Positions 16,450 to 25,022 are shown, counted from the stretch's first letter. The stretch is DNA of 64,000 nt from Candidatus Desulfosporosinus nitrosoreducens (GCF_030954495.1 NZ_JAVHUW010000082.1:237108-301107); one strand, 5' to 3'. Numbers and translations are program-made. Notes: generated by a model not told the origin, from the letters alone.

Positions 16450-17601
16450 ATGGATAAAAATGATCTCGCCAAGCTTAGAAAAGAATTTAGGGCAGACAAT
16501 GACGGACTTAAATTAAAGGAAATTTGCAGCGTTTACATCAAAAAAGATAGCGCGCAAATTCTCGGAGTAGAGACTGAATACTTCGAGCAAATGGACGAAT
16601 TAAAACAGGAGTTTTACCTGAAAGGGTTTAAAAAACTCATTACGGGTCATCTGGACAGTAAGATTTTTGAACTGAGTTTTGCGGACAACAAACTCGGGGA
16701 AAATCCAGAGCAAAAAGTGCTTTTTGAGGCCCTCCACTCGGATTTTAAAGAACAGATTGGGCACATTGTGCAAAAAATAATAGCTAATGGTGAGGCCTAC
16801 GAAGCGGATTATATGATTTCATTAACACGCGGGGAATTTTGGCTTCCTGCTCAAAATGAAACAGGCCAGGACGATGTGGCCAAAAATGACGTGGTGAATG
16901 CTTTTGAATTTATGATGGTTACCGTCAGCTTGGTGACTATACCCAAACGGGCGTTAATGTTTGATTTTGAGGAGAAAAACTTTAGAGTTGATATTCCGAT
17001 GAATGTCTATATCAATGCCTTATCACCTGAAGAGGGGTTTGTCTTCCCTTCCCTGAGTGACGGGTATACCGATAGCAATAAGGTCATTTATTATACCAAA
17101 AAAGATAATCAACCGAGCGAAGCCTTCATTCACCATGTTCTGAATTGTGAAATGATCCCAACAGCCCAAGATGATAAAGAACGATTTTTAACGATTTTCA
17201 AGAACGTCGCCGGGGATAAAGTTGAACCTGAAGTCATTGCCAATGTTTATGAACAGATAAATGAATGCATCGTTGAAGCAAATGAAGACGGTGAGATCCC
17301 TACCCTTGGTGTCAAAGCTCTCGAACGAATTCTTGTCAAAAGCGGAATTGAAGATACACGTAAACTGGAAAGTGCATTTTTAGAAAATACCGATAAGGCA
17401 AATTATGAATTTAAGGCCACCAACCTGCTGCCGAGCAGTAAGGTGATTGAAATCAAAAGCGACGTGGCACAAATCAGGATTCGTCATGAGGAGCTGAAAC
17501 GGATTAAGCAAGTCAAGAAGAATGGGCGGCAGTACCTGCTCATTGAAATTGACGATCCTGCAATTCTTGAAGGATTTGAATTAAGTACGGAAGAATTTTA
17601 A
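16450..17601 (+). CDS. DUF4317 family protein
   Basis: A 383-residue soluble protein starting MDKNDLAKLRKEFRADNDGL and matching DUF4317, which is widespread in Clostridia and has no known function. Typical features are the N-terminal IKKDSAQILGVETEYF segment, a central SLTRGEFW strand and a C-terminal IRHEELKRIKQVKKNGRQY segment. No operon partner: the neighbours are convergent or divergent. An AAGGGGAT site lies just upstream of the ATG. No obvious terminator follows. Confidence 0.8.
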   Translation: MDKNDLAKLRKEFRADNDGLKLKEICSVYIKKDSAQILGVETEYFEQMDELKQEFYLKGFKKLITGHLDSKIFELSFADNKLGENPEQKVLFEALHSDFKEQIGHIVQKIIANGEAYEADYMISLTRGEFWLPAQNETGQDDVAKNDVVNAFEFMMVTVSLVTIPKRALMFDFEEKNFRVDIPMNVYINALSPEEGFVFPSLSDGYTDSNKVIYYTKKDNQPSEAFIHHVLNCEMIPTAQDDKERFLTIFKNVAGDKVEPEVIANVYEQINECIVEANEDGEIPTLGVKALERILVKSGIEDTRKLESAFLENTDKANYEFKATNLLPSSKVIEIKSDVAQIRIRHEELKRIKQVKKNGRQYLLIEIDDPAILEGFELSTEEF

Positions 17602-17702
17602 AAAATACCCTAGCCCTTAAAGAGCGGACAGTTTCCAAAATAGACCGAAGCTTTAGATTTGGCTCCATCCACGGTGAATCCCTTGTTAAAACATGTGAGA
17701 AC

Positions 17703-17936
17703 CTAGTACTTCCTTGAACTAATCCTTTTAAACACTGCGGTTAAAACTAATCCTACTATTAGTGATATGCTGTAAGCAATGAATTCCGGTAGCCGATAAG
17801 CCCAAAATGGTGCTGAATATTCAGGATGCTTTATGTAATCCTGGTAGGCAATGCGTGTTTGTACTGCCCAAACAACGGTAATTGATATAGAAAAGATTAA
17901 ACATACAAATGAAGCAATCCTAAACATATTTTTCAT
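17703..17936 (-). CDS. small two-span membrane protein
   Basis: A 77-residue hypothetical protein with two hydrophobic helices (about residues 5-25 and 50-70) joined by a polar loop (AYQDYIKHPEYSAPFW) and ending in a basic RISSRKY tail. I recognise no family. The ATG has GGGAGG seven bases upstream, which supports translation. It lies downstream of the flavodoxin gene on the same strand. Confidence 0.6.
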   Translation of the reverse strand: MKNMFRIASFVCLIFSISITVVWAVQTRIAYQDYIKHPEYSAPFWAYRLPEFIAYSISLIVGLVLTAVFKRISSRKY

Positions 17937-18077
17937 GATAACCTCCCAAAAATGCTTTCATCCCATCTCCCCAATGATCCTTGGCGGAAACTATTATGTC
18001 GTTGAGGAATAGTAGTAGGAAAAAGATTTTTGCGATTAGGCAGCAATTCTTTTCGTCTGATCGCATTGGAATTCTTA

Positions 18078-18548
18078 TCACTTATATCCAATCGCCTTAA
18101 GCCAATTTTCAACCTCTTCCGGTGCAATAGCGCCGTTTAGGGCAATACCAGGCAGGATTTTGGATTTCGGGCATTCTCTGGCTATATCATTTTCAATTTG
18201 GCAAAATCCACCGCCTCCATGAGTACAAAAAGGGATGACTGTTTTGCCCGCAAAATCGTGCTGTGTAAGAAAGCTTCTAACCGGCGGGGCTAACGTTTTA
18301 AACCAATTGGGCGTACCTATAAATATAGTCCGGTACGCATCTATAGGCTCATTTCCGGATACCAGCTTCGGGAAAAATCCACGGGAAATCTGATTTCTCA
18401 CTTCTTTGGCGGCTGTATTATAGTCAAAGGAGTAATTCTTGTCGGGGATTAATTCTCTTAGAGTTCCGCTCGTCTGTTTTGCTATTTCCAACGCTAAATT
18501 CTTCGTATTTTGAAAAAGCGAATAATAGACAACCAGTGTATTGCTCAT
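18078..18548 (-). CDS. flavodoxin-like protein
   Basis: A 156-residue flavodoxin-fold protein. The FMN phosphate loop is YYSLFQNTKNLA near residue 10. A second flavin loop region is GTPNWFKTLAPPVRSFL, and a FCTHGGGGF segment provides the third. It belongs to the Flavodoxin_4 branch of electron carriers or quinone/nitro-reductase-like proteins. The physiological partner is unknown. The start at 18548 is favoured (GGAGACACCC upstream) over a codon at 18563. Confidence 0.8.
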   Translation of the reverse strand: MSNTLVVYYSLFQNTKNLALEIAKQTSGTLRELIPDKNYSFDYNTAAKEVRNQISRGFFPKLVSGNEPIDAYRTIFIGTPNWFKTLAPPVRSFLTQHDFAGKTVIPFCTHGGGGFCQIENDIARECPKSKILPGIALNGAIAPEEVENWLKAIGYK

Positions 18549-18663
18549 ATAGGGTGTCTCCATTTGTAAAATTTTTGGTTACCGCTATTATAGCCTGCCA
18601 GAGGGCAAAACAAAACAGACAAATTTTCTTGTAAAACCAGTCTGTCAGCGTTGCCGCTTCAAA

Positions 18664-18768
18664 TGCCGTTGTCGCCGGCGCAATGGCACGGCAAAAATCC
18701 AGTCAGTCAAGGGTTTAAGAGTGGAGATTTTGCGATAGCAAAGTACTACTCGTCCCTTGACTGGCTGG
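18664..18768. repeat. two adjacent strong hairpins, possible mobile-element relic
   Basis: The first hairpin is an imperfect stem from TGCCGTTGTCGCC with GGCGCAATGGCA (18664-18688). The second is a 15-base-pair stem, CCAGTCAGTCAAGGG (18699-18713) with CCCTTGACTGGCTGG (18754-18768), around a 40-base loop. No gene is present in 18549-18824. A serine recombinase remnant lies 650 bases away, so these may be leftovers of an integrated element. Confidence 0.4.
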
Positions 18769-18824
18769 ATAGGCGTAGTGGCCAATTATAAACCGAAATC
18801 TATAGATTCAGCAGTGCGCGATAT

Positions 18825-19349
18825 TTAGTTGCTATCTGTTTTAATAGGTAGTACATAATCTATAATTACCTTTTCGCCTCGATTTAAAGGTTCACAATAG
18901 CGTTCGTTCGTGTATACTTCACACCAGTAAAAATTATTGCGGTCAATTTTTTGACCTGTTTTCTCAATTGCTTCCGTAATCAGTAAATATGCCGAATTAA
19001 GTATTTCTACAACATTACTTCCTTCAATTTGAATATGCGCAGTTAAACCACCAGGAACATACTTTGCAAACAGGCCATCTGGTATTTCCGTACCAACCTG
19101 TACAAAATCTCCGATAATGAATTCAAAGTTATTCATATCTTTAAAATTGTACATCATACCGATACCAGCATTTGCGTCAATATCTTCGCAACTTTTTACA
19201 GCTGACAACATGTCCAATTTCTCAATAGCGTTACTTTGGAAGAAGTCTTGCCATACATTCCCAGCCTCAAAAAATGATGTTTCACGATACATTCCTACCA
19301 TTAGGCGCTCTCCGACTTCTTTATAAATAATCTTTTTCATTTCTGCCAT
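18825..19349 (-). CDS. GyrI-like effector-binding domain protein
   Basis: A 174-residue stand-alone GyrI-like (AraC effector-binding) domain. It opens with IIYKEVGERLMVGMYRETSF, contains GIGMMYNFKDMNNFEFIIGD in the middle, and ends ERYCEPLNRGEKVIIDYVLPIK. Such domains bind small hydrophobic ligands or drugs and some hydrolyse cyclopropane-type electrophiles. No DNA-binding domain is attached. The start at 19349 has AGGAGG ten bases upstream. Single gene. Confidence 0.75.
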   Translation of the reverse strand: MAEMKKIIYKEVGERLMVGMYRETSFFEAGNVWQDFFQSNAIEKLDMLSAVKSCEDIDANAGIGMMYNFKDMNNFEFIIGDFVQVGTEIPDGLFAKYVPGGLTAHIQIEGSNVVEILNSAYLLITEAIEKTGQKIDRNNFYWCEVYTNERYCEPLNRGEKVIIDYVLPIKTDSN

Positions 19350-19419
19350 AATACGTTTTCCTCCTATAAATCTCATTTCTAAGTAATTAAGCGGAAGATA
19401 ATTAGTTAATATCTGTATC

Positions 19420-19643
19420 GTGTTCGCCCAACTGGAACGGGAAACGATACAAAAGCGGGTACAGGACGCTTACTATTCCCACAGCCAGCGGAGCTTCAAG
19501 ATGGGCGGCAAGCCGCCTTACGGCTTTTGCTACCTGGATACATGGGAAACCGTCAGCTCTGACGATAAGCGGCGGGTGCTGAATTTGCTGGTTACTATCA
19601 TGGAAGCTGCCAGCGAAAGATGAACATTACCTGGAAAATCTGA
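19420..19643 (+). pseudogene. serine recombinase remnant, internally deleted
   Basis: The segment VFAQLERETIQKRVQDAYYS followed by KMGGKPPYGF is the conserved end of the catalytic domain of large serine recombinases (Tn4451/TnpX-like). It is joined directly to WETVSSDDKRRVLNLL, which belongs to the far C-terminus. The terminal NITWKI is in another frame, ending at 19643. The catalytic serine region and most of the DNA-binding domain are missing, so this is a dead scar of a mobile element. Confidence 0.75.
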
Positions 19644-19758
19644 CGGGCAGAATACCACCCATCACACCGTTACCCTGTGTAGTCCCTTATAAATTGTACT
19701 TTAGTCCGGTAAAGAACGTTATGACAATAGCACCGCGTCTTGCTGGTGCCATTGTTTA

Positions 19759-20283
19759 TCAGGACTCTTCATCTCTCTTTAACCCTGCATATTTAAACAT
19801 ATTCAATAGGCTCACCAGCCCCTTTGATCCTAAAAAAACTCCAATCCCAAAGATAATTTGAATTAATGCCCCTACCATACCAGGTAATAATCTTGCTGTC
19901 ATGTTTGGAACCTCAGACGTCGTAAGCATACTCGTCAGGTTCGTTACAATCTTAGGTAAAGAATTTCCTATCAAAAGTAGCCCTATAGCTGAAAATACTA
20001 TTCTCTGTATATCATCGGCCTTTATACTAGAAGAACTATCGTTGGTAAAATCCCCTGCTTCAACCATAGTCGAAGATAGCCTGCCTGAAAGAACCCAAAG
20101 CAAAACTCCAAAGATAATAGGAAATATGTAAGGGACAATTATAGCGATCAAATTTTCAAGCCCCATTTGGTTTGGATTAATGACTGAAGCAGTTAGCACA
20201 TTGGCAATAATGTCAATTCCTTGAATGATCACATAGACACCAAGAATCTTGCAAGCCAGGCTAACGATCTCGCGTTTATTCAT
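19759..20283 (-). CDS. hypothetical membrane protein, 174 aa
   Basis: It has about four hydrophobic segments (roughly residues 8-28, 46-64, 95-112 and 130-155), with a hydrophilic, serine-rich loop (GDFTNDSSSSIKADDIQ) in the middle and a charged KRDEES tail. I recognise no family. The start at 20283 has GGGGGAG ten bases upstream. A hairpin with a 10-base stem (about 19725-19754) lies just past the stop but lacks a U-tract. Confidence 0.6.
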   Translation of the reverse strand: MNKREIVSLACKILGVYVIIQGIDIIANVLTASVINPNQMGLENLIAIIVPYIFPIIFGVLLWVLSGRLSSTMVEAGDFTNDSSSSIKADDIQRIVFSAIGLLLIGNSLPKIVTNLTSMLTTSEVPNMTARLLPGMVGALIQIIFGIGVFLGSKGLVSLLNMFKYAGLKRDEES

Positions 20284-20659
20284 TCTACTCTCCCCCAATG
20301 TAGAGTTTGTCTATCCCCACGTTATCAACGAATTTTGCGAAACTGTACGCTGTCAATTCTCTTTCACCGATGTCTTGCCCACTTCTTTGATCATGTAATT
20401 GGCCATTGCCTCCTCCACCCTTATCTATTCCACTTCCACATACCCCCTTATATACTCACTGTTTCGGTTTGGGTATGGCTTACTCTCAGAAAGTAGCCGG
20501 AGTTCAATGCGAAGGGATTTTTAATGTTTCCTCCCTTCTTCCGGAAGAACTTCTGCTCTTAATTTTACCATATCTGGGTTCCATCTTTCATAGTCTGACA
20601 AGATATTGTCAGACAGCTGTGTTATACTTAGGCGATAATAAGTGTAAGGGTGATGAGCC
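20284..20659. other. intergenic region with a perfect inverted repeat
   Basis: No gene was found. GTCTGACAA (20593-20601) and TTGTCAGAC (20606-20614) form a perfect 9-base inverted repeat with a GATA spacer, 45 bases upstream of the coiled-coil gene. TATACT follows at 20619-20624 and could be a -10 box, which would place the dyad over the -35 region as an operator. Confidence 0.45.
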
Positions 20660-21091
20660 TTGGATAATAACGAGTTTCAAGAATTTATAGCTGGTCAATT
20701 TGCTAAACTATTTAGTGAAGTCCAAGCCTTCAAACAGGACGTAAAATCGGAGTTTTCCAAAGTGGACTCCAGACTTATGTCAGTAGAATCGAAACTTACG
20801 TCGGTAGAGTCGAAACTTACAACGGTAGAATCGAGACTTACATCGGTAGAGTCGAAACTTACATCAGCAGAATCGTGGCTTACATCAGTAGAACAGTCAC
20901 AAGTACAATTGGAGACTAATCTTACTGAAAAAATAGATGTCTTGTTCTACGACGCCCGCGAGAGCCAGAAACAGACAAACGCTGAGGTTATAGACGAGAT
21001 CAGAAAATTAGGCACTAAAGTCGAAGCCTTGCAGATGGAGTCTTCCCTTCACGAAAGAGAAATAAAAGCTTTAAAAAAGGTGTCGCCTTAA
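20660..21091 (+). CDS. coiled-coil heptad-repeat protein
   Basis: A 143-residue acidic protein. It starts at a TTG behind GGTGATGAG, has a helical N-terminus, then seven near-identical 7-residue units of the type VESKLTS (about residues 35-83), then a helical tail ending EREIKALKKV. The repeats form a continuous amphipathic heptad pattern, so a multimeric coiled coil is expected. No enzymatic motif or membrane span is present. Function unknown. A weak hairpin with a TTTTTT tail overlaps the stop and probably terminates transcription. Confidence 0.65.
   Translation: MDNNEFQEFIAGQFAKLFSEVQAFKQDVKSEFSKVDSRLMSVESKLTSVESKLTTVESRLTSVESKLTSAESWLTSVEQSQVQLETNLTEKIDVLFYDARESQKQTNAEVIDEIRKLGTKVEALQMESSLHEREIKALKKVSP
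20762..20905 (+). repeat. 21-bp in-gene tandem repeat
   Basis: Six to seven copies of a 21-base unit close to GTAGARTCGAAACTTACRTC lie inside the coiled-coil gene. Each encodes exactly one heptad. The high base-level identity between units points to recent expansion by slippage or unequal exchange, so the copy number may vary between strains. Confidence 0.8.
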
Positions 21092-21124
21092 CCGGCGTCT
21101 TTTTTGTTAACAGAACAAGTAAAC

Positions 21125-21357
21125 TCAATGCAGTAAGGAGTGGAGCTTTCTAAGGGTTCGCCTAATAAGGGCCTGAGGAATCATTGCACCCTCAATCTCA
21201 AAGCTCCCCTTGCAGAAATAAAGCTGCCTTATGTACCTTAGAAAGGGATTTAATATCGCAAAGAACCAGGACATTTTCATTTCTTCCTGCAAAAGGCTGA
21301 TTTCAAGCTTGCTTTTCGTCTGCTCCAGCTCGTCCCAGCCGCTGCTTGGCGGAGTTA
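21125..21357 (-). pseudogene. possible gene remnant downstream of the MFS gene
   Basis: An open minus-strand frame runs immediately after the MFS stop, in another frame: VITPPSSGWDELEQTKSKLE, then a helical stretch to LRKLHSLLH. Its composition looks coding, but the only ATG (21430) lies inside the MFS gene and has no ribosome-binding site. It could be a truncated gene or a chance frame; I do not recognise the sequence. Confidence 0.2.
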
Positions 21358-22611
21358 TTACGGTAAAGCATGCCTTATCGTATTTATATGAATTGCAATA
21401 TAGAATAAAAGCAGTAATATACCACCGCATAAAGGTAGATAAAACGCTGGAATAATGCTGATAATACTGCCTGACAGAATATACCCGATTGGTGTGAAAA
21501 CTTTTACGATGCTTATGCTAATACTCAGGGATCGTCCTCGGATATTTTCAGGCACTCTGGTCTGAAAATTGTTGATAAATGGAATATCAATCAAAGCGCT
21601 AATAAAGCCGATGCAAGCGAGTAGAAATGAGTAATAGGGCACAATCAACTGTGAAGAAGGATGAAGGGCAAGAGCAGGTAACATGCCAAGCGGAAACAGA
21701 CATGCCGAAAAGAGTACGCCAGTAATCATCATCAGTCTTTTGTACGGAAGACTGCCAGTGACTTTTCTGGTAAGCATTGCGCCGAGAATCATGCCAAACG
21801 GCGTAAAGCACTGAACAATCCCATAAGCTTTTGAGGAAAGGTGGAAGGTATTGTTTAGAATATATGGGATTGGAACTGAATAACACAGTGCGCTAAAAAA
21901 GTTGACCACCAGAAAATTCAATAATGTGCTTTTAATCCAATCGGTTTTCCGTATATAGTTAATTCCCGCGACGAAATCCCGCCGCAGATCCAATTTCAGC
22001 TTCTGGGACATTGGGGTATAATAAAGGCGGAAATCAATCAGGCATTCGGTTAAAGTTGACAGAAGAAAAGCCATCCCGTTCCAAAAGACAAAAAATCGTA
22101 TATTCATTACAGCATACAGAACCCCACCTAAGCCCGGGCTAATAATGATTGCGGCCGAATCAACAATCTTCCCGATCGAATTTAACCTTATAATGTTATC
22201 CTTTGAAACGATATTAGGTACGGCCGAGTCAATGCAGACATTGTAGAGCGCCTGCGAAATCGAAAGCAGCAGCGTGGCGGTATAGATTTCAAAAAGCGTG
22301 AACCCCCCTGTGCTGATAATAAACAGCGTAATAAAGAGAAGCCCGTTAAACGTGTCGGTTAAAACTACTATGATCTTTTTGCTGAACCTATCCGCAAGGA
22401 TGCCGGCAAACGGTCCAATCAGGACAGTCGGGATGATCTGAAGTGAAAGTGTGATAGCAAACGAAAGGCTCGACCCGGTCATTTTCAGGACATACAGTCC
22501 TACTGCAAACGTATAGACGGAGGACATCAGGACGGATATGCTCCGCCCCGTCAAAAACATCGTAAAATTGAGTCGCTCACCTTTTGGGCTGCTCGTCAGT
22601 CTCACACTCAC
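21358..22611 (-). CDS. MFS exporter, MefA/MFS_3-like
   Basis: A 417-residue transporter with 12 predicted spans. The MFS signature between spans 2 and 3 is GILADRFSKKIIVVLTDT, and motif-like positions recur in the second half. The overall pattern (MFLTGRSISVLMSSVY start, DSAVPNIVSKDNIIRLNS after span 4) matches the EntS/MefA-type branch that exports siderophores or macrolides. It lies downstream of the MerR-methyltransferase gene but behind a terminator, with its own promoter whose 19-base spacer suits MerR control. Drug efflux is a reasonable inference. Confidence 0.8.
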   Translation of the reverse strand: MSVRLTSSPKGERLNFTMFLTGRSISVLMSSVYTFAVGLYVLKMTGSSLSFAITLSLQIIPTVLIGPFAGILADRFSKKIIVVLTDTFNGLLFITLFIISTGGFTLFEIYTATLLLSISQALYNVCIDSAVPNIVSKDNIIRLNSIGKIVDSAAIIISPGLGGVLYAVMNIRFFVFWNGMAFLLSTLTECLIDFRLYYTPMSQKLKLDLRRDFVAGINYIRKTDWIKSTLLNFLVVNFFSALCYSVPIPYILNNTFHLSSKAYGIVQCFTPFGMILGAMLTRKVTGSLPYKRLMMITGVLFSACLFPLGMLPALALHPSSQLIVPYYSFLLACIGFISALIDIPFINNFQTRVPENIRGRSLSISISIVKVFTPIGYILSGSIISIIPAFYLPLCGGILLLLFYIAIHINTIRHALP

Positions 22612-22636
22612 AGCAAGGCCTCCTTTTTATGAGGCT

Positions 22637-22667
22637 ATTGTAAGACGCGGGGCCAACACGATGTCAA
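22637..22667 (-). promoter_or_regulatory. promoter with 19-bp spacer upstream of the MFS gene
   Basis: On the minus strand a perfect -35 TTGACA (22667-22662) is separated by 19 bases from -10 TACAAT (22642-22637), about 25 bases before the MFS ATG. MerR-family activators characteristically act on promoters with 19-20-base spacers by twisting the DNA. The adjacent upstream gene encodes a MerR-type protein, so direct activation is likely. Confidence 0.65.
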
Positions 22668-22693
22668 GTATGCAAGCGCCTCGAATTTGAAGG

Positions 22694-22729
22694 GAAAAAA
22701 TAAAAAGGTCGGGTTAACCCGATCTTTTT
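22694..22729 (-). terminator. intrinsic terminator overlapping the methyltransferase stop
   Basis: GATCGGG and CCCGACC pair around a TTAA loop that contains the TAA stop codon of the MerR-methyltransferase gene. Flanking A/T pairs extend the stem, and TTTTTATTTTTT follows on the minus strand. This separates transcription of the regulator-methyltransferase gene from the MFS gene. Confidence 0.75.
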
Positions 22730-23928
22730 CCAGCGAAGCTGTAATTCAACACTTTTTCACCGCTGCGAAAATAATTTTCATAAATGCCCCCTTTGGTCAC
22801 AACGTTGGAAGTATATTCGTCTTCCCTGATGAAACCAAGTTCTTCAATTTGCTTTTTGAGAGAATGAATCTGAAAATTCGGCCGGAATTTAACGGGAACC
22901 ATGCTGTCGGGACTGAAATTCCGGAAAATGATATATGAGCCCAACAACTCAGCCTCTGTTTTTAAGAACCGTTCAACTAATCTCAGCAAAAATTCTCCGT
23001 GCTCAAAGCTAAAATTACTTGTTCCTGTAAAATCATATGAAACATCCACAGATCGGGTTTTCAAGGGAATATGGGGAAAATCACAGCAGATAAAAAGGAT
23101 TCCCTTTCTTTTCTCCGCCTTTTCCAAAATCCCTTTTAAGAATCGTAACTTTCCGGGATCGTGGTCAGCGGCGATGTAAACAGCATCGTCGGGCAGATTA
23201 TCATAAATGCGCCTCAGGAAAAAGCCGCTCCCACTGCCCAATTCCAGAATCACTTTTTCCGCAAGATTCTCAGAATGGACATGTTGCGCATTCCACTCCA
23301 ATGCTTTGTAAATCCGATTGAGATATTCAGTATCCGTATTTTGAATATAGGACAAAACATCAAGGGGTGGATCGCCGTCGTTTAAGCCGCCAAAAGCAAA
23401 CAGGATGCCATCCTGAACCGAATATTCGTTGCCGCATTTACAACTCAGTTTACCAGAAAGGATCATGTTATCTTCCACGACCCCGGGCTTTAAAGCAAGG
23501 GGGCCTCCACAGCGATCACAGGCCAGATAATGCATCCAGCTTAGTTGAATGCCCATTTTGAATGACCTATGTTCGTTTTTGACTTCCAGCTTGTGAAGCT
23601 CTTCTTTCAGGCGGGATTGTTCACCGTTTAATTTTTCGATTTCGATTTGTGTCCGTTGATATTTTGCTTGAAATATATTCTTATAATATTCGTCCTCCTG
23701 AAAGGAGGTCATTTTCCCAAGATGCTTGACGATAAAAATATTTTTAATTTCATGCAAGGCAAATCCTAGCGATTTTAAAAACAGGATTTCATTAAAGTCA
23801 TTCTGACATTGCCGGTCGAATTCATACTGCTTGTTTTTCTTTTGCGGTATTAACAATTCAAGATCGATATAATGCCGGATTGTGTCAATACTGACCTGAT
23901 TCTGTTTTGCAAACGCTCCAATCTTCAT
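22714..23928 (-). CDS. MerR regulator fused to zinc-ribbon methyltransferase
   Basis: A 404-residue three-part protein. Residues 1-70 are a MerR winged helix (MKIGAFAKQNQVSIDTIRHY), with a helical linker to about 120. Residues 134-180 are a Trm112/YcaR-like zinc ribbon (C137, C140, C163, C165; ending NEYSVQDGILF). Residues 200-404 are a class I SAM methyltransferase with motif I VILELGSGSGFF (227-238). The zinc ribbon plus methyltransferase order is that of RlmA-type rRNA methyltransferases. The protein may sense a drug, activate the neighbouring exporter and modify a target; substrate unknown. Confidence 0.75.
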   Translation of the reverse strand: MKIGAFAKQNQVSIDTIRHYIDLELLIPQKKNKQYEFDRQCQNDFNEILFLKSLGFALHEIKNIFIVKHLGKMTSFQEDEYYKNIFQAKYQRTQIEIEKLNGEQSRLKEELHKLEVKNEHRSFKMGIQLSWMHYLACDRCGGPLALKPGVVEDNMILSGKLSCKCGNEYSVQDGILFAFGGLNDGDPPLDVLSYIQNTDTEYLNRIYKALEWNAQHVHSENLAEKVILELGSGSGFFLRRIYDNLPDDAVYIAADHDPGKLRFLKGILEKAEKRKGILFICCDFPHIPLKTRSVDVSYDFTGTSNFSFEHGEFLLRLVERFLKTEAELLGSYIIFRNFSPDSMVPVKFRPNFQIHSLKKQIEELGFIREDEYTSNVVTKGGIYENYFRSGEKVLNYSFAGKRSG

Positions 23929-23975
23929 GATCTACCTGCCCCAATATCAATTTTTCAGATGACATTGTTGACTTA

Positions 23976-24003
23976 ATTATATTCATATAGATATTCTGAA
24001 CAA
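23976..24003 (-). promoter_or_regulatory. putative promoter of the MerR-methyltransferase gene
   Basis: On the minus strand TTGTTC (24003-23998), a 16-base spacer and TATAAT (23981-23976) lie about 50 bases before the ATG at 23928. The -10 is perfect and the -35 weak. A GGGGCAGGTAG ribosome-binding region follows. Confidence 0.45.
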
Positions 24004-24166
24004 CTTTTATTGAACGTCTAATTTCCAGCAAAAGCCGCGTGTATAAATAGTTTTCAAGCCTTAACCGCTATGCAACTTAATGTCTATCGGTGCCCTTATC
24101 GCCCCGGGCCAACTGCCCCGAAGTGGTTTTCACTGTCGTAATTATACTCTATCAGAATCCGGTGAT

Positions 24167-24319
24167 TTAGTCCATTTCTGTCCGCTCCAACACCCCGCGC
24201 CGCCTCAGCAACCAGACTATAAATGAGAGTATTAACACCACCAATCTTGCGAACGAAATCAATACAGAACTCTGTTTGTCAAGGTTGAAATGCTTTTGGG
24301 CAAAAAACAGCTGGCGCAA
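24167..24319 (-). CDS. possible 50-aa single-span membrane protein
   Basis: A minus-strand frame from a TTG at 24319 gives a polar N-terminus (RQLFFAQKHFNLDKQSS), one hydrophobic helix (VLISFARLVVLILSFIVWLL) and a charged tail RRRGVLERTEMD. It looks like a real small membrane protein or the tail of a lost one. Against it: no good ribosome-binding site, and its start lies inside the terminator hairpin of the HAD gene. The rest of 23929-24395 shows only the promoter and terminator listed separately. Confidence 0.22.
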   Translation of the reverse strand: MRQLFFAQKHFNLDKQSSVLISFARLVVLILSFIVWLLRRRGVLERTEMD

Positions 24320-24343
24320 CGGTCTTTTCCGCTGCGCCAGCTG
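24308..24343 (-). terminator. intrinsic terminator of the HAD gene
   Basis: CAGCTGGCGCA (24308-24318) pairs perfectly with TGCGCCAGCTG (24333-24343). On the minus strand TTTTTT follows directly. It lies about 50 bases past the HAD-phosphatase stop. Confidence 0.85.
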
Positions 24344-24395
24344 TTAATTTTCTTGGGGATGATAAGAACTTCTTAATCCAATTTCGGATAGGCAT

Positions 24396-25022
24396 TTATA
24401 TTCCCAGAGTTAAGAGATCTTCAAAACGATCAATCACATAATCATAGTCTTCAACCTTCCCAAAGCCATACCTTGCATAGACAAACGGAATTTCCGCCAC
24501 TTTGGCTGCCTGGGCATCTCCGTCGGTATCTCCTACATAAACAGGTTTTTTCAGTTGATTTCTTGCTATGATGATTTTATTGGTTTCCCCTTTCGAGAGC
24601 CCTGTGACACCCCAACATTCAAAATCACTGAAGTATTTATTTAAGCTATGAGCCTTAAAAAAGGCTTGTATATAGCCGTCCTGACAATTACTGACGATGA
24701 ACAATTTGTATTTTTGAGATAACTTCGCAAGGGTTTCTTCTAAGTTAGGGTATAACATGCCGCCACGCTGTCCTAAATAAACTTGTTCTGTTTCACAGAA
24801 TTCTTCCATTAGTTTCTTTTGAGAAGCTTCATCTAATTCCGGGAATAATTTTTTGCCGATTTCGTCCATTGGCAATCCCATGCATCCCTGCATATCTTCA
24901 GGGGTTACTGCTTTTGTAATGTTGGGGAAGCTTGCCAGGACCCCTTGCCACGCCTCACAAATTCCTGCGATGGAATTCCAAAGAGTGCCGTCTAAATCAA
25001 AGATAATGCTATCAATTTCCAT
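24396..25022 (-). CDS. HAD-superfamily phosphatase (phosphoglycolate phosphatase-like)
   Basis: A 208-residue HAD subfamily IA hydrolase. Motif I is FDLDGTLWNS with nucleophile D9 and acid/base D11. Motif II is FIVSNCQDGY. Motif III lysine lies in LSKGETNKII, and motif IV is VGDTDGDAQAA. A helical cap domain falls between residues 20 and 85. This architecture dephosphorylates small metabolites such as phosphoglycolate or sugar phosphates; the exact substrate is unknown. Single gene with a strong terminator downstream. Confidence 0.82.
   Translation of the reverse strand: MEIDSIIFDLDGTLWNSIAGICEAWQGVLASFPNITKAVTPEDMQGCMGLPMDEIGKKLFPELDEASQKKLMEEFCETEQVYLGQRGGMLYPNLEETLAKLSQKYKLFIVSNCQDGYIQAFFKAHSLNKYFSDFECWGVTGLSKGETNKIIIARNQLKKPVYVGDTDGDAQAAKVAEIPFVYARYGFGKVEDYDYVIDRFEDLLTLGI

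Noticed and set aside
20762..20905. CRISPR array
   Set aside because: Units are contiguous 21-base repeats without spacers, lie within a coding frame and encode heptads.
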